This document shows positions 16,722 through 25,851 of a DNA stretch of 57,930 nucleotides, one piece after another. Under the pieces are notes generated by a model, which worked only from the letters and a program-made list of their open reading frames with translations, did no database searches and had not been told where the DNA came from. Source of the stretch: Actinomycetota bacterium (lineage in GTDB: Bacteria > Actinomycetota > CADDZG01 > JAHWKV01 > JAOPZY01). Position 1 is the first letter of the stretch; every line of letters begins with the position of its first letter. The DNA lies in contig JAOPZY010000231.1 in assembly GCA_025963875.1 (NCBI GenBank), positions 1 to 57,930 on the forward strand, in the 5' to 3' direction. The translations under genes were made by a program, and so were the position numbers.

Positions 16722-18101
16722 ATGACGGAATCGGCCTCCTGCAGCATCGGCGTCTGGGGAACCTTCGACACCGACGCCTTCTACGACGCGCTCGTGCCCC
16801 GGGTCCTCCGGCGTGAGCTCAAGGCGCGGCTCCCGGGCGCCAGGATCATCACGTTCGCCCCGTACGGATCCCTGAGGCCCACGCCGCACGACGGCGGCGA
16901 GCCCTCCGAGCCCCTCGGCCGGTGGACTCCCGACCGGGCAGCGGCGATGGCGTCGGACCTCGACTGCATCCTCCTCACTTGCACCGATCCGCCGCTCGAC
17001 CAGCAAAGCCTCGCCCGGGCCTACGGGGTGGACCGCGCGGAGCTCGAAGCGCTGCAAGTCCAGCGTTGGTTCGTGGACGGGCCCGGTCCCGCGACGGAGG
17101 AGCGCTGCCCGGTGATGACGTTCGGGTCCGATCTCGGGGTGCTCGCCCCGAAGCTGTTCTCCCCCGAACTTCTCGCTAAGCGCCTCGAGTACCTGTGGCT
17201 CATGGGTTGGTACCCGCCCGAGGGTGCCGCCGTCGTGGTCGAGGGGGACGCAACTCTCCTCCCGGTCGTACCCGACCTCGTCGGCGCGCTGTCCGGATTT
17301 CTGGCGTCGGAGCCCGATCTCAAGGTCGTCCTTGGCGAACTGGGATCTCCGGGCGACGCCGACTTCGCCTCGGAGGTCGCCGCCGGGCTGCCGCCCGAGT
17401 CGGTGCACCGCCTCCCCCGCTGCGCCGGGATCGAGGACATCGCCGCCGCCATCGCCAACTGCGCCATCTTCGCAGGGAGTTCCGAGCGCGCAGGCCGCGT
17501 CGCGCAGGCGTACGGGCGGGCCTGGGTGACGCTCGATCCCGCCGCTCTCCCCGCCTCGGAGGACTTCGAACGTGCACGCAAGGCCGATGCCGCTCCGGCG
17601 GGCGGATCCGCACCGGCAGCGCAGGCCGAGGCCGAGCTCGACCTTGTCGCCGAGATCGCCCGGACCGCCGCATTCGCACGCAGGCAGAAGGAGGCACGCA
17701 TGCCCGAGACGCAACACCCGGCCGAAACCGAGGACGCGCTCGGCCAACTCCAGGTGGCCCACGAAGCCCGGAGCCGGCGCCTGGCCACGGAGCGCATGGT
17801 CTTCGCGAACCATCTCCACAAGGCCGAGGCCGAGATCGGCCGGTTGAAGGAGGAGCTGGCGCGCCTGCGAGAGGAGCTGTCCCGTGCCGACGGCCGGGCC
17901 GCCCAGGCCGAAGCGGCCACCCGGGCCGAGACTGACGCACGCCTGGCCGTCGAGGAGGAGCTGGCAGGGCTCAGGGCCACCCGCACCTTCCGCTACACCG
18001 CCGAGCTCCGCAGCGTCTACGGACGGCTCCGGAAGCTGGGCGACACCTCCCCGCCGACCGCCGACCCCCCGCCTCCGGCCGAGACGAAGCCCAGTCAGTG
18101 A
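16722..18101 (+). CDS. Polysaccharide pyruvyl transferase-like protein with C-terminal coiled coil
   Basis: The 459-residue protein begins IGVWGTFDTDAFYDALVPRVL and continues with FAPYGSLRPTPHDGG, which resembles the N-terminus of polysaccharide pyruvyl transferase/WcaK-like proteins. A Rossmann-like second half has VVVEGDATLLP and FAGSSERAG. Residues about 320-430 form an Ala/Glu/Arg-rich coiled coil, ending TFRYTAELRSVYGRLRK as in other glycosyltransferases of such loci. The ATG has an upstream CCAGGAGA site. The next gene overlaps it as GTGA. It may modify or transfer a sugar; the family assignment is from resemblance only. Confidence 0.62.
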   Translation: MTESASCSIGVWGTFDTDAFYDALVPRVLRRELKARLPGARIITFAPYGSLRPTPHDGGEPSEPLGRWTPDRAAAMASDLDCILLTCTDPPLDQQSLARAYGVDRAELEALQVQRWFVDGPGPATEERCPVMTFGSDLGVLAPKLFSPELLAKRLEYLWLMGWYPPEGAAVVVEGDATLLPVVPDLVGALSGFLASEPDLKVVLGELGSPGDADFASEVAAGLPPESVHRLPRCAGIEDIAAAIANCAIFAGSSERAGRVAQAYGRAWVTLDPAALPASEDFERARKADAAPAGGSAPAAQAEAELDLVAEIARTAAFARRQKEARMPETQHPAETEDALGQLQVAHEARSRRLATERMVFANHLHKAEAEIGRLKEELARLREELSRADGRAAQAEAATRAETDARLAVEEELAGLRATRTFRYTAELRSVYGRLRKLGDTSPPTADPPPPAETKPSQ

Positions 18102-20038
18102 AACAACTCGCGATACCCCCCACCGCCCACCCCCTGGTGTCGGTGGTGATGGTGACCTACGGCGGCAAGCAGTGGGTGGAGCCGGCGGTCGACGCCCTCG
18201 TCGCCAACACCGACGCCCCGTTCGAGCTGATCGTGGTGGACAACGCCTCGAGCGATGGGGTCCAGGACGTGCTCCGCAGCATCGAGGGGGCCAGGCTGTT
18301 CTTCAACGATCGCAACGTCGGCTTTGGCCCGGGGGCCAACCAGGGTGTGCTGCATGCCATCGGGCGGTACGTCTGCATCCTCAACAGCGACGCATTCGTC
18401 GAGCAGGGATGGCTGCCCCCCCTGATCGAGGTCCTGGACACCGATCCCCGGGCAGGCGCCGTGGTCCCGCGCCTGCTGCACCTCGACGGGGTCCTGCAGG
18501 AGGCCGGCGGCGTGGTCGGCAGCGACGGTTCGACACGCGCGCTGGGCGACGGCGACGATCCCGAGGAGCTCCAGTACCGCTTCCGCCGCTACGTGGACTA
18601 CGGGTCTGCGGCGTGCCTGCTGATGCGCCGCTCGGTGTTCCTCCAGATCGGTGGGTTCGATCCGGCGTACCCGCTCGGCTACTGCGAGGACGTCGACCTG
18701 TGCTTCGCCCTGCGGGAGCGGGGGCTCCGGACGGTGTACGAGCCTCGGTCCAGGGTCCGCCACGTGCGGTGGGGCTCCAGCAGCCGGGTGGAGGCGGAGC
18801 GCCGGGTCTTCGCCAACCAGCCGATCCTGCTCGCCCGGTGGCGGGAGCGTCTGGCCGGGCGCCCGTCATTCGCCGATCCCCCCTTCGAGCCCCACGACGT
18901 GCTCCAGGCCCGCGACGCCGACGCCTACGACCGCATCCTGCTCGTCACGGACTCGGCCTGGGGCTGCCCCGGCCCCCCCTCCCCCCGCCTCAGGGCAATG
19001 GCAGCCGCCATTCCCGCCATGTGGCCCGACGCACGCATCACCATGCTGCTCGGCGCCGCCGAGGCGGGCGACGGGTTGACCGGCCCCCTGCTGCGCGCGG
19101 GCATCGAGGTGGCTGCCGAGAAGGAATGGGACGCCTGGTTCGAGGCGCGCCGCTTCCACTACTCAACGGTCGTGGTCCCGGGGGCGGCATGCTTCGAACG
19201 CTTCGACCCCCTGATCGCCGCCACACAACCGCAGGCGGCCCGGGTCCACGACATCGAGCGGCTCGCCTCCCGGTCCACGCCCCACCTGGAGCGCTGGTGG
19301 CCGGGCCTCAACGGCGGCCCTGCCGGCGCCATGGCGCGCCGCCTCCCCTCGCTCGAGGCCTGGGGCATCGAGTCGGCCGACGCGGTGCTCTGCGCGACAC
19401 CCGCGGCCATCGCCTTCGCCAACGCCGTGAGCCCGAGGGTGCCGGCGTTCCTGGCCCCCGGCGCCTCCGAGCCGGCGTCGCCCCCCTTCGCCGAGCGGGA
19501 GGGCCTGGTGATGGTGGGCGACCTCCTGTCCGGCGTCGGCTTCGAGGACGTGGGCGGCAGCGAGCTGCTCGGTCCCCTCCGGAGCATCCTGAGCGAGATC
19601 GCCGCGGTGGCCCCGCAGCTCGGCGAGGGGACAGGGGTCCGCGACGGGGTGGCCTCGGTGAGCAGGCGGGCGCTGCTGAACCTACCCGTCCGCGACGGCA
19701 CAGCGCATCCGGCACGGGTCCACCTGGCGGTGCCGCCGTTCACCGGCGGATCCATTCTGGCGTCCCTCGGCGCCGGCGTCCCCGTCGTGATGTGGCGCGG
19801 GGCCGCCGAGGGCCTGGGACTGCCGCTCGGCGAGCTGGAGACCCTGCTCGTCGCCGACGACCCGGCCGGCTTCGCACGCCGGGTCCTCGACCTGCATCGG
19901 GACCCTGCCCTCTGGCAGTTCGCCCACGAGGGCCTCCTGGCCGCCGCCGCCGGCCGGTTCGACCCCGCTGCGATGAGGCGGGGGCTGTGGTCGGCGCTCG
20001 CCCGCTGCGGCCTGGGCCTCCCAAGTCAGGTGGAGTGA
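18098..20038 (+). CDS. Bifunctional GT2 plus GT-B-like glycosyltransferase
   Basis: The 646-residue protein has an N-terminal GT2 domain of the rhamnosyltransferase type: VSVVMVTYGG, VVDNASSDG, LNSDAFVEQGW and the GYCEDVDLC motif (residues about 12-240). Residues about 280-640 look like a degenerate GT-B domain, with a late VPPFTGGSILASLGAGVPVV segment resembling the GT4 sugar-nucleotide region. The start overlaps the upstream stop as GTGA. It probably adds one or two sugars to the surface glycan. Confidence 0.8.
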   Translation: MKQLAIPPTAHPLVSVVMVTYGGKQWVEPAVDALVANTDAPFELIVVDNASSDGVQDVLRSIEGARLFFNDRNVGFGPGANQGVLHAIGRYVCILNSDAFVEQGWLPPLIEVLDTDPRAGAVVPRLLHLDGVLQEAGGVVGSDGSTRALGDGDDPEELQYRFRRYVDYGSAACLLMRRSVFLQIGGFDPAYPLGYCEDVDLCFALRERGLRTVYEPRSRVRHVRWGSSSRVEAERRVFANQPILLARWRERLAGRPSFADPPFEPHDVLQARDADAYDRILLVTDSAWGCPGPPSPRLRAMAAAIPAMWPDARITMLLGAAEAGDGLTGPLLRAGIEVAAEKEWDAWFEARRFHYSTVVVPGAACFERFDPLIAATQPQAARVHDIERLASRSTPHLERWWPGLNGGPAGAMARRLPSLEAWGIESADAVLCATPAAIAFANAVSPRVPAFLAPGASEPASPPFAEREGLVMVGDLLSGVGFEDVGGSELLGPLRSILSEIAAVAPQLGEGTGVRDGVASVSRRALLNLPVRDGTAHPARVHLAVPPFTGGSILASLGAGVPVVMWRGAAEGLGLPLGELETLLVADDPAGFARRVLDLHRDPALWQFAHEGLLAAAAGRFDPAAMRRGLWSALARCGLGLPSQVE

Positions 20039-20051
20039 GTCGGATCTACAG

Positions 20052-20130
20052 GAGAAGGTTGGGAGCCCAGCGCTCACATACGCGCGATACGCTCCCAACT
20101 TCGGGCCAGGGGCCTGGCATCAACCTTCTC
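20052..20130. terminator. Nested inverted repeats between convergent genes
   Basis: An outer 10-bp repeat (GAGAAGGTTG at 20052-20061, CAACCTTCTC at 20121-20130) encloses a 9-bp repeat (GTTGGGAGC at 20058-20066, GCTCCCAAC at 20091-20099) and a small GC hairpin at 20105-20118. The outer and inner arms share bases, so the two folds exclude each other. It lies between convergent genes, so bidirectional termination is likely. There is no U tract. Confidence 0.5.
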
Positions 20131-21130
20131 AGCGGTGGCTGCTGGGCTCGTCGAACGACACGTCGATGGCCTCCTCGGGGCGCCGGATGTTCTGGGTGGC
20201 CTGCATGGCCAGGACCCGCCGGTCCGCTGGCGTGAGAGGTGGCTGCACGATCGAGCGGGGCCAGAGCCGCAGGGCATGCACGACGTTGATCTCCGCGGCG
20301 TAGACGGTGATCTCCGACAGCAGGTACACCCAGGCGACCACCCCCAGGACGATGGCGAAGAGCCCGTACACCTCGCTGCCGATCCGCAGGTTGCGGCCGA
20401 TGAGGTAGCCGCCGATCATCTGGAGCACGCTCCAGGCCACGCCACCCACGAGCGCCCCCGGCCAGAGCCGGTGCGTCGGCACCTCCGCAGGCGTGAGAAT
20501 CCGGAACACGGCCAGGAACATGCCGACGTCGAGCACTGTGGACAACAGCAGGCCGCCCACCCGCCAGCCCACGGCATGGTGGCCGAGGGCTCCCAGCCCT
20601 GCCACCGGCGTCGTCACGACCACGCCGATGCCGAGGAAGGCGAGGAACATCAACGACCGGGCCAGCCGCACCCAGTAGTTGGGGCGCTTTGTTCCGGGGA
20701 GGCACCATACCTGCGCCATGGTGAACAGGCCGGCCTGGGCCAGCCCGAAGCATCCCCACAGAAGGGTGACGATGCCCACGCCCAGGGCCACAGGGCTGCT
20801 CCGCTGGAGGCGGTGGACGTTGTGGGCCAGGTCGGGCCCCACGATGGGGATCTGGGCGAACGCCGTGCCCAGGAGCTCCTGGCGCAGCGCGGGCCGGTGG
20901 CCGAGGAACATGCTGGCGAGGGTCACGAGCACGAGCAGGAGCGGGAAGAGCGAGACGAACCCCGCGTGCGCCAGGTTGTTGACGAGCACGCCCGCGTTGT
21001 CGTCCCCGAACTTCTTCACGACGCCGAAGGCGAAGGCCGTGGAGGGATGGCGCTGCTGGAATGCATCGACGCGGCGCACGAAGCCTTCCAGGAGGTTGCC
21101 CGAAGGGTCCACGCCCACTGCCGTGCTCAT
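20129..21130 (-). CDS. YihY/BrkB-family inner membrane protein
   Basis: The 333-residue protein has about six transmembrane segments, including AHAGFVSLFPLLLVLVTLAS, VALGVGIVTLLWGCFGLAQA and a terminal VYGLFAIVLGVVAWVYLLSE helix. The amphipathic FGDDNAGVLVNNLAHAGF motif before the first helix matches the YihY/BrkB family, once misnamed RNase BN. The biochemical function of the family is not settled. It is convergent with the GT gene and divergent from the next gene, so it is probably not part of glycan synthesis. Confidence 0.85.
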   Translation of the reverse strand: MSTAVGVDPSGNLLEGFVRRVDAFQQRHPSTAFAFGVVKKFGDDNAGVLVNNLAHAGFVSLFPLLLVLVTLASMFLGHRPALRQELLGTAFAQIPIVGPDLAHNVHRLQRSSPVALGVGIVTLLWGCFGLAQAGLFTMAQVWCLPGTKRPNYWVRLARSLMFLAFLGIGVVVTTPVAGLGALGHHAVGWRVGGLLLSTVLDVGMFLAVFRILTPAEVPTHRLWPGALVGGVAWSVLQMIGGYLIGRNLRIGSEVYGLFAIVLGVVAWVYLLSEITVYAAEINVVHALRLWPRSIVQPPLTPADRRVLAMQATQNIRRPEEAIDVSFDEPSSHR

Positions 21131-21240
21131 GGCAGCACTATTCCCCGAATCTGCCAGGTTTCACTCGTTCCAGACGCGGCGCGTTTGTGGGAGAAGACTC
21201 GCTTGTCCGAGGGTGCCGCCGCCGCGGGACACGGGTCCAG

Positions 21241-21246
21241 TAGAAT
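21241..21246 (+). promoter_or_regulatory. -10 element for a leaderless transcript
   Basis: TAGAAT sits exactly 6 bp upstream of the GTG at 21253, so transcription would start on the first base of the start codon. No Shine-Dalgarno sequence precedes this GTG. The same spacing occurs at 34394 and 47729. Confidence 0.5.
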
Positions 21247-21252
21247 CACCCG

Positions 21253-22188
21253 GTGCCGAAGGCCACGCCACGTTCACGACTCGGGCGAAAGCTCCAGGAC
21301 TCGTTCCTTCCGGTGCGCCGGATGTTGTCGCGGGCGGTCCTCGTCTACGAGGAGCGCCACTTCCGGGACGTCGCCGTCGAGGGCGTCTACAGCGCCCTGG
21401 CGGCAGAAGCCAGGAAGCTGCGCATCGAGCTCAAGTCCCTCGAGGAGCGCGCCATCATCCGCTTGGACATCCTGATGGAGGAGCTGTGGCGCCGGATGGA
21501 GGGCGTGGGAGCCCGGCAGGCCACCGAGATCCAGCGGCTGTCCGCCCGCCTGGACGACCTGCAGGCGCAGAGCGCCGGGCGGGTCCCGGAGTTCCAGCGC
21601 CTCGCGGCGCAGATGGCGGAGGCCCAGGCGATGGCGGCGGAGGTGGCGGCAATCCGGCTCTCCGGTGGCAGCGCCGCACCCGACCCCACCGCGCGGTGGG
21701 AGGCGTACGTGAAGGAGCTCCAGGGCTTCGAACCGGTAGCCGACCTGACGGCGGCCGGCGGCTTCCTCGAGGTGGCAAGCACCGCCGGTCTGGCCGCCTA
21801 CGTCGTGGACGGCGATCCGGTGCAGCACCTGCGCAGCGTCGCAGACGGAACGCTCGGCGGCGCCTTCTGCGGCGAGGTGCCCGAGCAGAGGGTCGCGGAC
21901 CTCATGGCCGAGCTTTCCCGGGCGCTGCGGCCCGGTGGGGTCGCCATCTTCGAGACCAGCGACGCCGTCCCGCCGGCCCTCTCCGTCGCGGCACGCGCCG
22001 CGGGGCTGGACATCGAGGACAACGGGTCGTCGCTGCCGCTCGACGGCCGCCTGGGGGGCGTGTCGGAGGAACTGTCCGACCCGGCACTGCGGGAGATCGC
22101 CCTCGGCATCAACGGACTGGTCGGCCGCCTCAACGATGTCCTCCACGGCCCTCAAGAGCACGGACTCGTGGCCCGGCGGCCCGGATGA
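21253..22188 (+). CDS. Coiled-coil protein with degenerate methyltransferase-like domain
   Basis: The 311-residue protein opens with a basic segment and a helical coiled-coil region (about residues 45-150). The second half resembles a SAM methyltransferase (SRALRPGGVAIFETSD, then LSVAARAAGLDI), but no glycine-rich motif I is visible, so SAM binding is doubtful. It precedes the GT4/methyltransferase gene by 25 bp and is probably cotranscribed. A scaffolding or length-control role in glycan assembly is possible but unsupported. The GTG start is backed by a leaderless-type -10 element. Confidence 0.62.
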   Translation: MPKATPRSRLGRKLQDSFLPVRRMLSRAVLVYEERHFRDVAVEGVYSALAAEARKLRIELKSLEERAIIRLDILMEELWRRMEGVGARQATEIQRLSARLDDLQAQSAGRVPEFQRLAAQMAEAQAMAAEVAAIRLSGGSAAPDPTARWEAYVKELQGFEPVADLTAAGGFLEVASTAGLAAYVVDGDPVQHLRSVADGTLGGAFCGEVPEQRVADLMAELSRALRPGGVAIFETSDAVPPALSVAARAAGLDIEDNGSSLPLDGRLGGVSEELSDPALREIALGINGLVGRLNDVLHGPQEHGLVARRPG

Positions 22189-22213
22189 TACGGCGCCTTG
22201 AGGGGCGCCAGGG

Positions 22214-24022
22214 TTGACCCTTCACGTCGGCCTGGCGACGACCCTGCCGCCGGCGCCGACGGGACCTGCGGAGTTTGTCGCCGGCGCACTCCCCGAGCTG
22301 GCCCGGGCGGCACGGATCACCTGCTTCGTGGACAACCCCGCCCTTGTCGAGCCGGCACTGAAGGATCGCTTCGCCATCCGGCCGCTGGACGAGCGCACCG
22401 ACCCCGACGTCGACATCGTCGTCTACCACATTGCCAACAACCTGGCCCAGCTCTCCATCTATCAGGCCGCCATGAAGGGTCCGCCGGGGCTGCTGGAGAT
22501 CCACGACGGGTCGCTGCACCACACCCTCGCCGATCTGACCCTGGGAGCGGACGACGCCGAGGCGTACCAGGACCTGCTGCGCCAGGAGCACGGCGCAGCG
22601 GGGGACCGCCTCGCAGACCTGCACATCCACGGCCACCGGGGCAGCATCGAGCTGTTCATGTTCGACCTGCTGAAAGGCGTCCTCGACCGCCACCTCGGCG
22701 CAGTGGTCCACAACCGCTACGCCGCCGACCTCATCGCTCTCCGGGCGCCCGCCCTGCCGACGTGGGTCGTCCCGCTGTCCGCTCCGGTCCCGGCGCCAGC
22801 CGCCTCCCGGGAGGCGCTGGGCCTGCCGGGCGACACCCTCGTGATCGCCCACTTCGGGTTTGTGACCCAGCCAAAGCGCCCGTTCCTGTTGCTGGAGGCC
22901 TTCGCCCGCCTCCGGGCATCGGGCCGGCGCTGCCACCTGCTCTTCGCCGGACAGGACGACACATCCGGGCGACTCGCGACCGAGATCCAACGGCTGGGGC
23001 TCGCCGGCGAGGTGACGATCACCGGCTACCTGGAACGCCAGCAGATGGATGCGCTCATCAGCTCCGTCGACATCGTCGTCAGCCTGCGGTTCCCCCACGT
23101 CGGCGAGACCTCCGCAACCCTGGGGGCGGCGCTGGCCGCCGGACGCCCCGTCGTGGTCCAGGAGACGGGGAGCTGGGCGGAGCTGCCGGAGCATGCCGTG
23201 TTGCGGGTGCCCGCCGGCGGCGATGAGACAGCTGCCCTGACCGCGGCCCTCGACCGGCTGGCCTCGAACCCCCTCGAGCGCTCCCGGTTCGGCGAGGCCG
23301 CCCGTGCCTATGCCGCGGACTCCCTGGGGGCGGGGCGGTACGCGCAGAGCATCGTCGACGCGGCACGGGCGGTCGCGGTGTCGTCGCGGGTGCCTCCGTC
23401 GGCCCGGCTCGAGCACCGCCGGGCGGACGTTGCCGCCTTCCTGGCCAAGGCAACCGAGCGGCTCACCACGGGGACGTTCCTCATGGGGGCGCCGGCGCCG
23501 GTTGCGGCACTCCGCGCCCTGCCTCCGGCCCGGCCGGGAGCAAGGCTGCTCGACATGGGGGGATCACCCGCGTTCCTTCGGATGCTGGAGTGCGTCTGGG
23601 GCTACGAGGTCCGTGGATGCCTGCCGGCCGGCATGCCCTCGCCCGGTCGGCGGCTGAGCGGCCACGTGGACCTGGCGGACCCGGCGACGGGGGCGCTCCC
23701 CTACGAATGCGCCGCCTTCGACGTGGTGACGCACTGGGGCGGCCCCGCCGTCGATCTGGCAGAGGTCAACCGTGTACTCCGGCCGGAGGGGCTGCTCGTC
23801 CTCACATCCCGGTCGAGTTCCCATTCGAGCCAGCAGTGGGACCAGCGGGCGCTGCGACGAAGCCTGGAGGAAGCCGGCATGTCCACCGAGGCGGTGTCGG
23901 AGGCCGGCGATGCTCTGACCCTGGCAGTGGCGCGAAAGGTGGGCCTTCCCCACCCGGCCAGAGTTGGCGGCCGTCAGGCGATGCGGGAGGTTGTCGTCAC
24001 CCTTCGTTCGCTGCGGGCCTGA
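22214..24022 (+). CDS. GT4 glycosyltransferase fused to C-terminal methyltransferase-like domain
   Basis: The 602-residue protein has an N-terminal GT-B fold (LHVGLATTLPPAPTGPAEFV, IAHFGFVTQPKRP near residue 213, HLLFAGQDD). The GT4 donor-site region is altered: VGETSATLGAALAAGRPVVV replaces the usual E-x7-E segment. Residues about 395-600 resemble a SAM methyltransferase (RLLDMGGSPAFLRMLE, AAFDVVTHWGG, NRVLRPEGLLVLTSR) with an atypical motif I. The start is TTG. The 3' end overlaps the convergent DksA-like gene by 49 bp. It probably transfers and modifies a sugar on the surface glycan. Confidence 0.75.
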   Translation: MTLHVGLATTLPPAPTGPAEFVAGALPELARAARITCFVDNPALVEPALKDRFAIRPLDERTDPDVDIVVYHIANNLAQLSIYQAAMKGPPGLLEIHDGSLHHTLADLTLGADDAEAYQDLLRQEHGAAGDRLADLHIHGHRGSIELFMFDLLKGVLDRHLGAVVHNRYAADLIALRAPALPTWVVPLSAPVPAPAASREALGLPGDTLVIAHFGFVTQPKRPFLLLEAFARLRASGRRCHLLFAGQDDTSGRLATEIQRLGLAGEVTITGYLERQQMDALISSVDIVVSLRFPHVGETSATLGAALAAGRPVVVQETGSWAELPEHAVLRVPAGGDETAALTAALDRLASNPLERSRFGEAARAYAADSLGAGRYAQSIVDAARAVAVSSRVPPSARLEHRRADVAAFLAKATERLTTGTFLMGAPAPVAALRALPPARPGARLLDMGGSPAFLRMLECVWGYEVRGCLPAGMPSPGRRLSGHVDLADPATGALPYECAAFDVVTHWGGPAVDLAEVNRVLRPEGLLVLTSRSSSHSSQQWDQRALRRSLEEAGMSTEAVSEAGDALTLAVARKVGLPHPARVGGRQAMREVVVTLRSLRA

Positions 24023-24357
24023 TCCGACCGGCAGAACCGTGCAGCGGGCCAGGCCTCGAGGCGGGGTTCGCCAATAGGTTGCCCGCACGCCTCGCAGATC
24101 CCATACATTCCGGCATCAAGGCGCTCCAGGGCCCGCTCGACATCAGCGATCTTGGCCTCCATGCCGATGAGGATGGAAAGGTCCTTGGCCCGCTCGAACG
24201 TCTCTGAGGCCATGTCCGCGGGGTGCTGGTCGTAGTCCCCCTGCTCCGAGGAGGCCTCCACGTTCGACTCCCCGTTGGGCACCGAGAGCGTGCCGGTCAA
24301 CTCGGCCAGGCGCCGGCGCTCAGCCTCCAGTCGCTTGCGAATCTCTGCGGTCTCCAC
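23974..24357 (-). CDS. DksA/TraR-family zinc-finger-like protein with an atypical fourth ligand
   Basis: The roughly 127-residue protein has an N-terminal coiled coil (EIRKRLEAERRRLAEL), a central segment, ALERLDAGMYGICEACG and a C-terminal half ending ARFCRSDQ. Family members bind zinc with C-x2-C-x17-C-x2-C and bind RNA polymerase through the secondary channel. Here the last cysteine is Asp (C-R-S-D), so zinc binding may be weakened or Asp may serve as ligand. I chose the GTG at 24357, which has a GAGAGGGG ribosome site; ATG 24390 is an alternative. Confidence 0.75.
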   Translation of the reverse strand: METAEIRKRLEAERRRLAELTGTLSVPNGESNVEASSEQGDYDQHPADMASETFERAKDLSILIGMEAKIADVERALERLDAGMYGICEACGQPIGEPRLEAWPAARFCRSDQARSERRVTTTSRIA

Positions 24358-24476
24358 CTGACCACCCCTCTCACTCGAGCGCAAGCCCATTTGGAACGCC
24401 AGCATTCCCCGATGGCGACGGACAACACATCCTCCCGGGAAGGTGGTCGTGAGCGACGGCCATGATCCACGGCAGG

Positions 24477-24482
24477 TAGGCT
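24477..24482 (+). promoter_or_regulatory. -10 element, near-leaderless transcript
   Basis: TAGGCT lies 7 bp upstream of the PIG-L gene's ATG, so the predicted transcript begins at or within a base of the start codon. No ribosome-binding site is visible there. Confidence 0.4.
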
Positions 24483-24489
24483 GGAATCC

Positions 24490-25317
24490 ATGGTCACCCC
24501 CCTGACCCTCATGGCGGTCCACGCCCACCCCGACGACGAAGCCATCAGCACGGGCGGCGTCCTCGCCCGGGCTGCTGCCGAGGGTATCCGCACGGTGGTC
24601 GTCACCTGCACCAACGGTGAGCTCGGCGATGGTCCCGGCGGAGTGAAGCCGGGCGAGGAGGGCCACGACGAGGCCGCGGTCGTCGCCACCCGGCGAGCCG
24701 AGCTCGAGAAGGCCTGCAAGGAGCTCGGCGTCGACCACCTCGAGATGCTGGGCTACCACGACTCCGGGATGGTCGACTGGTCCTACAAGGATCAGCCCAA
24801 TGTCTTCTCGCAGGTACCGGTGGACGAGGCTGCCGGCCGGTTGAGCGAGCTGTTCGATCGGTACCGCCCCGCTGTGGTCATCTCCTACGAGGAGGATGCC
24901 GCCTACGACCACCCCGACCACGTGCAGACCGCCCGGGTGACCCTCGCCGCGATGGCGGCCACCCCAATCCCGAGGAAGCTCTACCAGGCGGCGATGAGCA
25001 TGCAGCACTGGGAGCGGGTGTTGGCGGCACTGAAGGAAGCGGGCATCGAGATGCCGTTCCCCGATCCGGACCCCGAGTTCATCGAGCGGATGGCACAGAC
25101 ACAGGAACGCATCACCACGACGGTGGACGTCAGCCGGTTCATCGACCGCAAGCGGGCAGCGGTGTCGGCCCATGCCAGCCAGATGGACGAGACATTCTTC
25201 ACGGGCATGCCTGCGGACACCTTCGAGCTCGCCTTCGGGCAGGAGCACTTCATCCGGGCCTACGACACCACGAAGGCCCCACTTCCGGAGGACGACCTGT
25301 TCGCAGGTCTTCGCTGA
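24490..25317 (+). CDS. PIG-L/LmbE-family zinc deacetylase (mycothiol S-conjugate amidase-like)
   Basis: The 275-residue protein has the PIG-L metal motif AHPDDE at residues 12-17 and the third ligand region YDHPDHV near residue 140. The family removes acetyl groups from GlcNAc-type sugars; MshB and Mca of mycothiol metabolism are the best-known actinobacterial members, and its length and HASQMDETFF region fit Mca-like proteins. It lies between a divergent DksA-like gene and a DoxX gene 30 bp downstream. The exact substrate (mycothiol conjugate or glycan) is not decided by the sequence. Confidence 0.8.
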   Translation: MVTPLTLMAVHAHPDDEAISTGGVLARAAAEGIRTVVVTCTNGELGDGPGGVKPGEEGHDEAAVVATRRAELEKACKELGVDHLEMLGYHDSGMVDWSYKDQPNVFSQVPVDEAAGRLSELFDRYRPAVVISYEEDAAYDHPDHVQTARVTLAAMAATPIPRKLYQAAMSMQHWERVLAALKEAGIEMPFPDPDPEFIERMAQTQERITTTVDVSRFIDRKRAAVSAHASQMDETFFTGMPADTFELAFGQEHFIRAYDTTKAPLPEDDLFAGLR

Positions 25318-25347
25318 CGCCCTGGGTAGACAACGGGAGGAACCACA

Positions 25348-25851
25348 ATGCGGGATGTCCTCAAGCTCTTCGCACGCCTCGTCCTCGGGGCCTACATGGT
25401 GGTCCATGGTTCCCAGAAGCTCTTCGGAGCGTTCGGTGGCCCGGGCCTCGACGCGGCGGGCGCCGGCTTCGAGGCCATGGGCCTGAAGCCCGGCAAGCAC
25501 ATGGCGACGGTCGCCGCTGCCACGGAGTTGGGGGGCGGCGTCCTCACCGCCACGGGCCTTGCCGATCCCCTCGGGCCGATGATGATCATGGGGTCCATGA
25601 CCGTCGCAGCTGTCGCCCACCGCTCCAAGGGGCCCATGGCCGCCAAAGGTGGATTCGAGCTTCCGCTCACCAACCTCGCCCTTGCAGCCCTGGCCGCGGC
25701 CGACGGTCCGGGGAGGTTTGCGATCAACCGGCCGCTCCCGAAGAAGCTCACCGTCGTCGCCGCTGCCGGTGGTGCCGCTCTCGCCGGAGTCTCCGTGGCA
25801 ATGCTGCTGAAGCCCCCCGCCCCCGCCGCGGCCGAGGCCCCGGAGGCCTAA
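25348..25851 (+). CDS. DoxX-family membrane protein
   Basis: The 167-residue protein has about four hydrophobic helices and starts DVLKLFARLVLGAYMVVHGSQKLFGAFGG, the characteristic DoxX beginning. The ATG is preceded by GGGAGGAA at good spacing. DoxX proteins are linked to thiol/redox and detoxification functions in actinobacteria. It is 30 bp after the PIG-L gene and probably cotranscribed, which would fit a thiol-related role for both. The C-terminus is Ala/Pro-rich. Confidence 0.83.
   Translation: MRDVLKLFARLVLGAYMVVHGSQKLFGAFGGPGLDAAGAGFEAMGLKPGKHMATVAAATELGGGVLTATGLADPLGPMMIMGSMTVAAVAHRSKGPMAAKGGFELPLTNLALAALAAADGPGRFAINRPLPKKLTVVAAAGGAALAGVSVAMLLKPPAPAAAEAPEA

Noticed and set aside
17884-20235. 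Plus-strand frame of nearly 800 codons overlapping the bifunctional GT gene
   Set aside because: The translation is Arg/Pro/Gly-rich and featureless, while the other frame contains a full GT2 domain.
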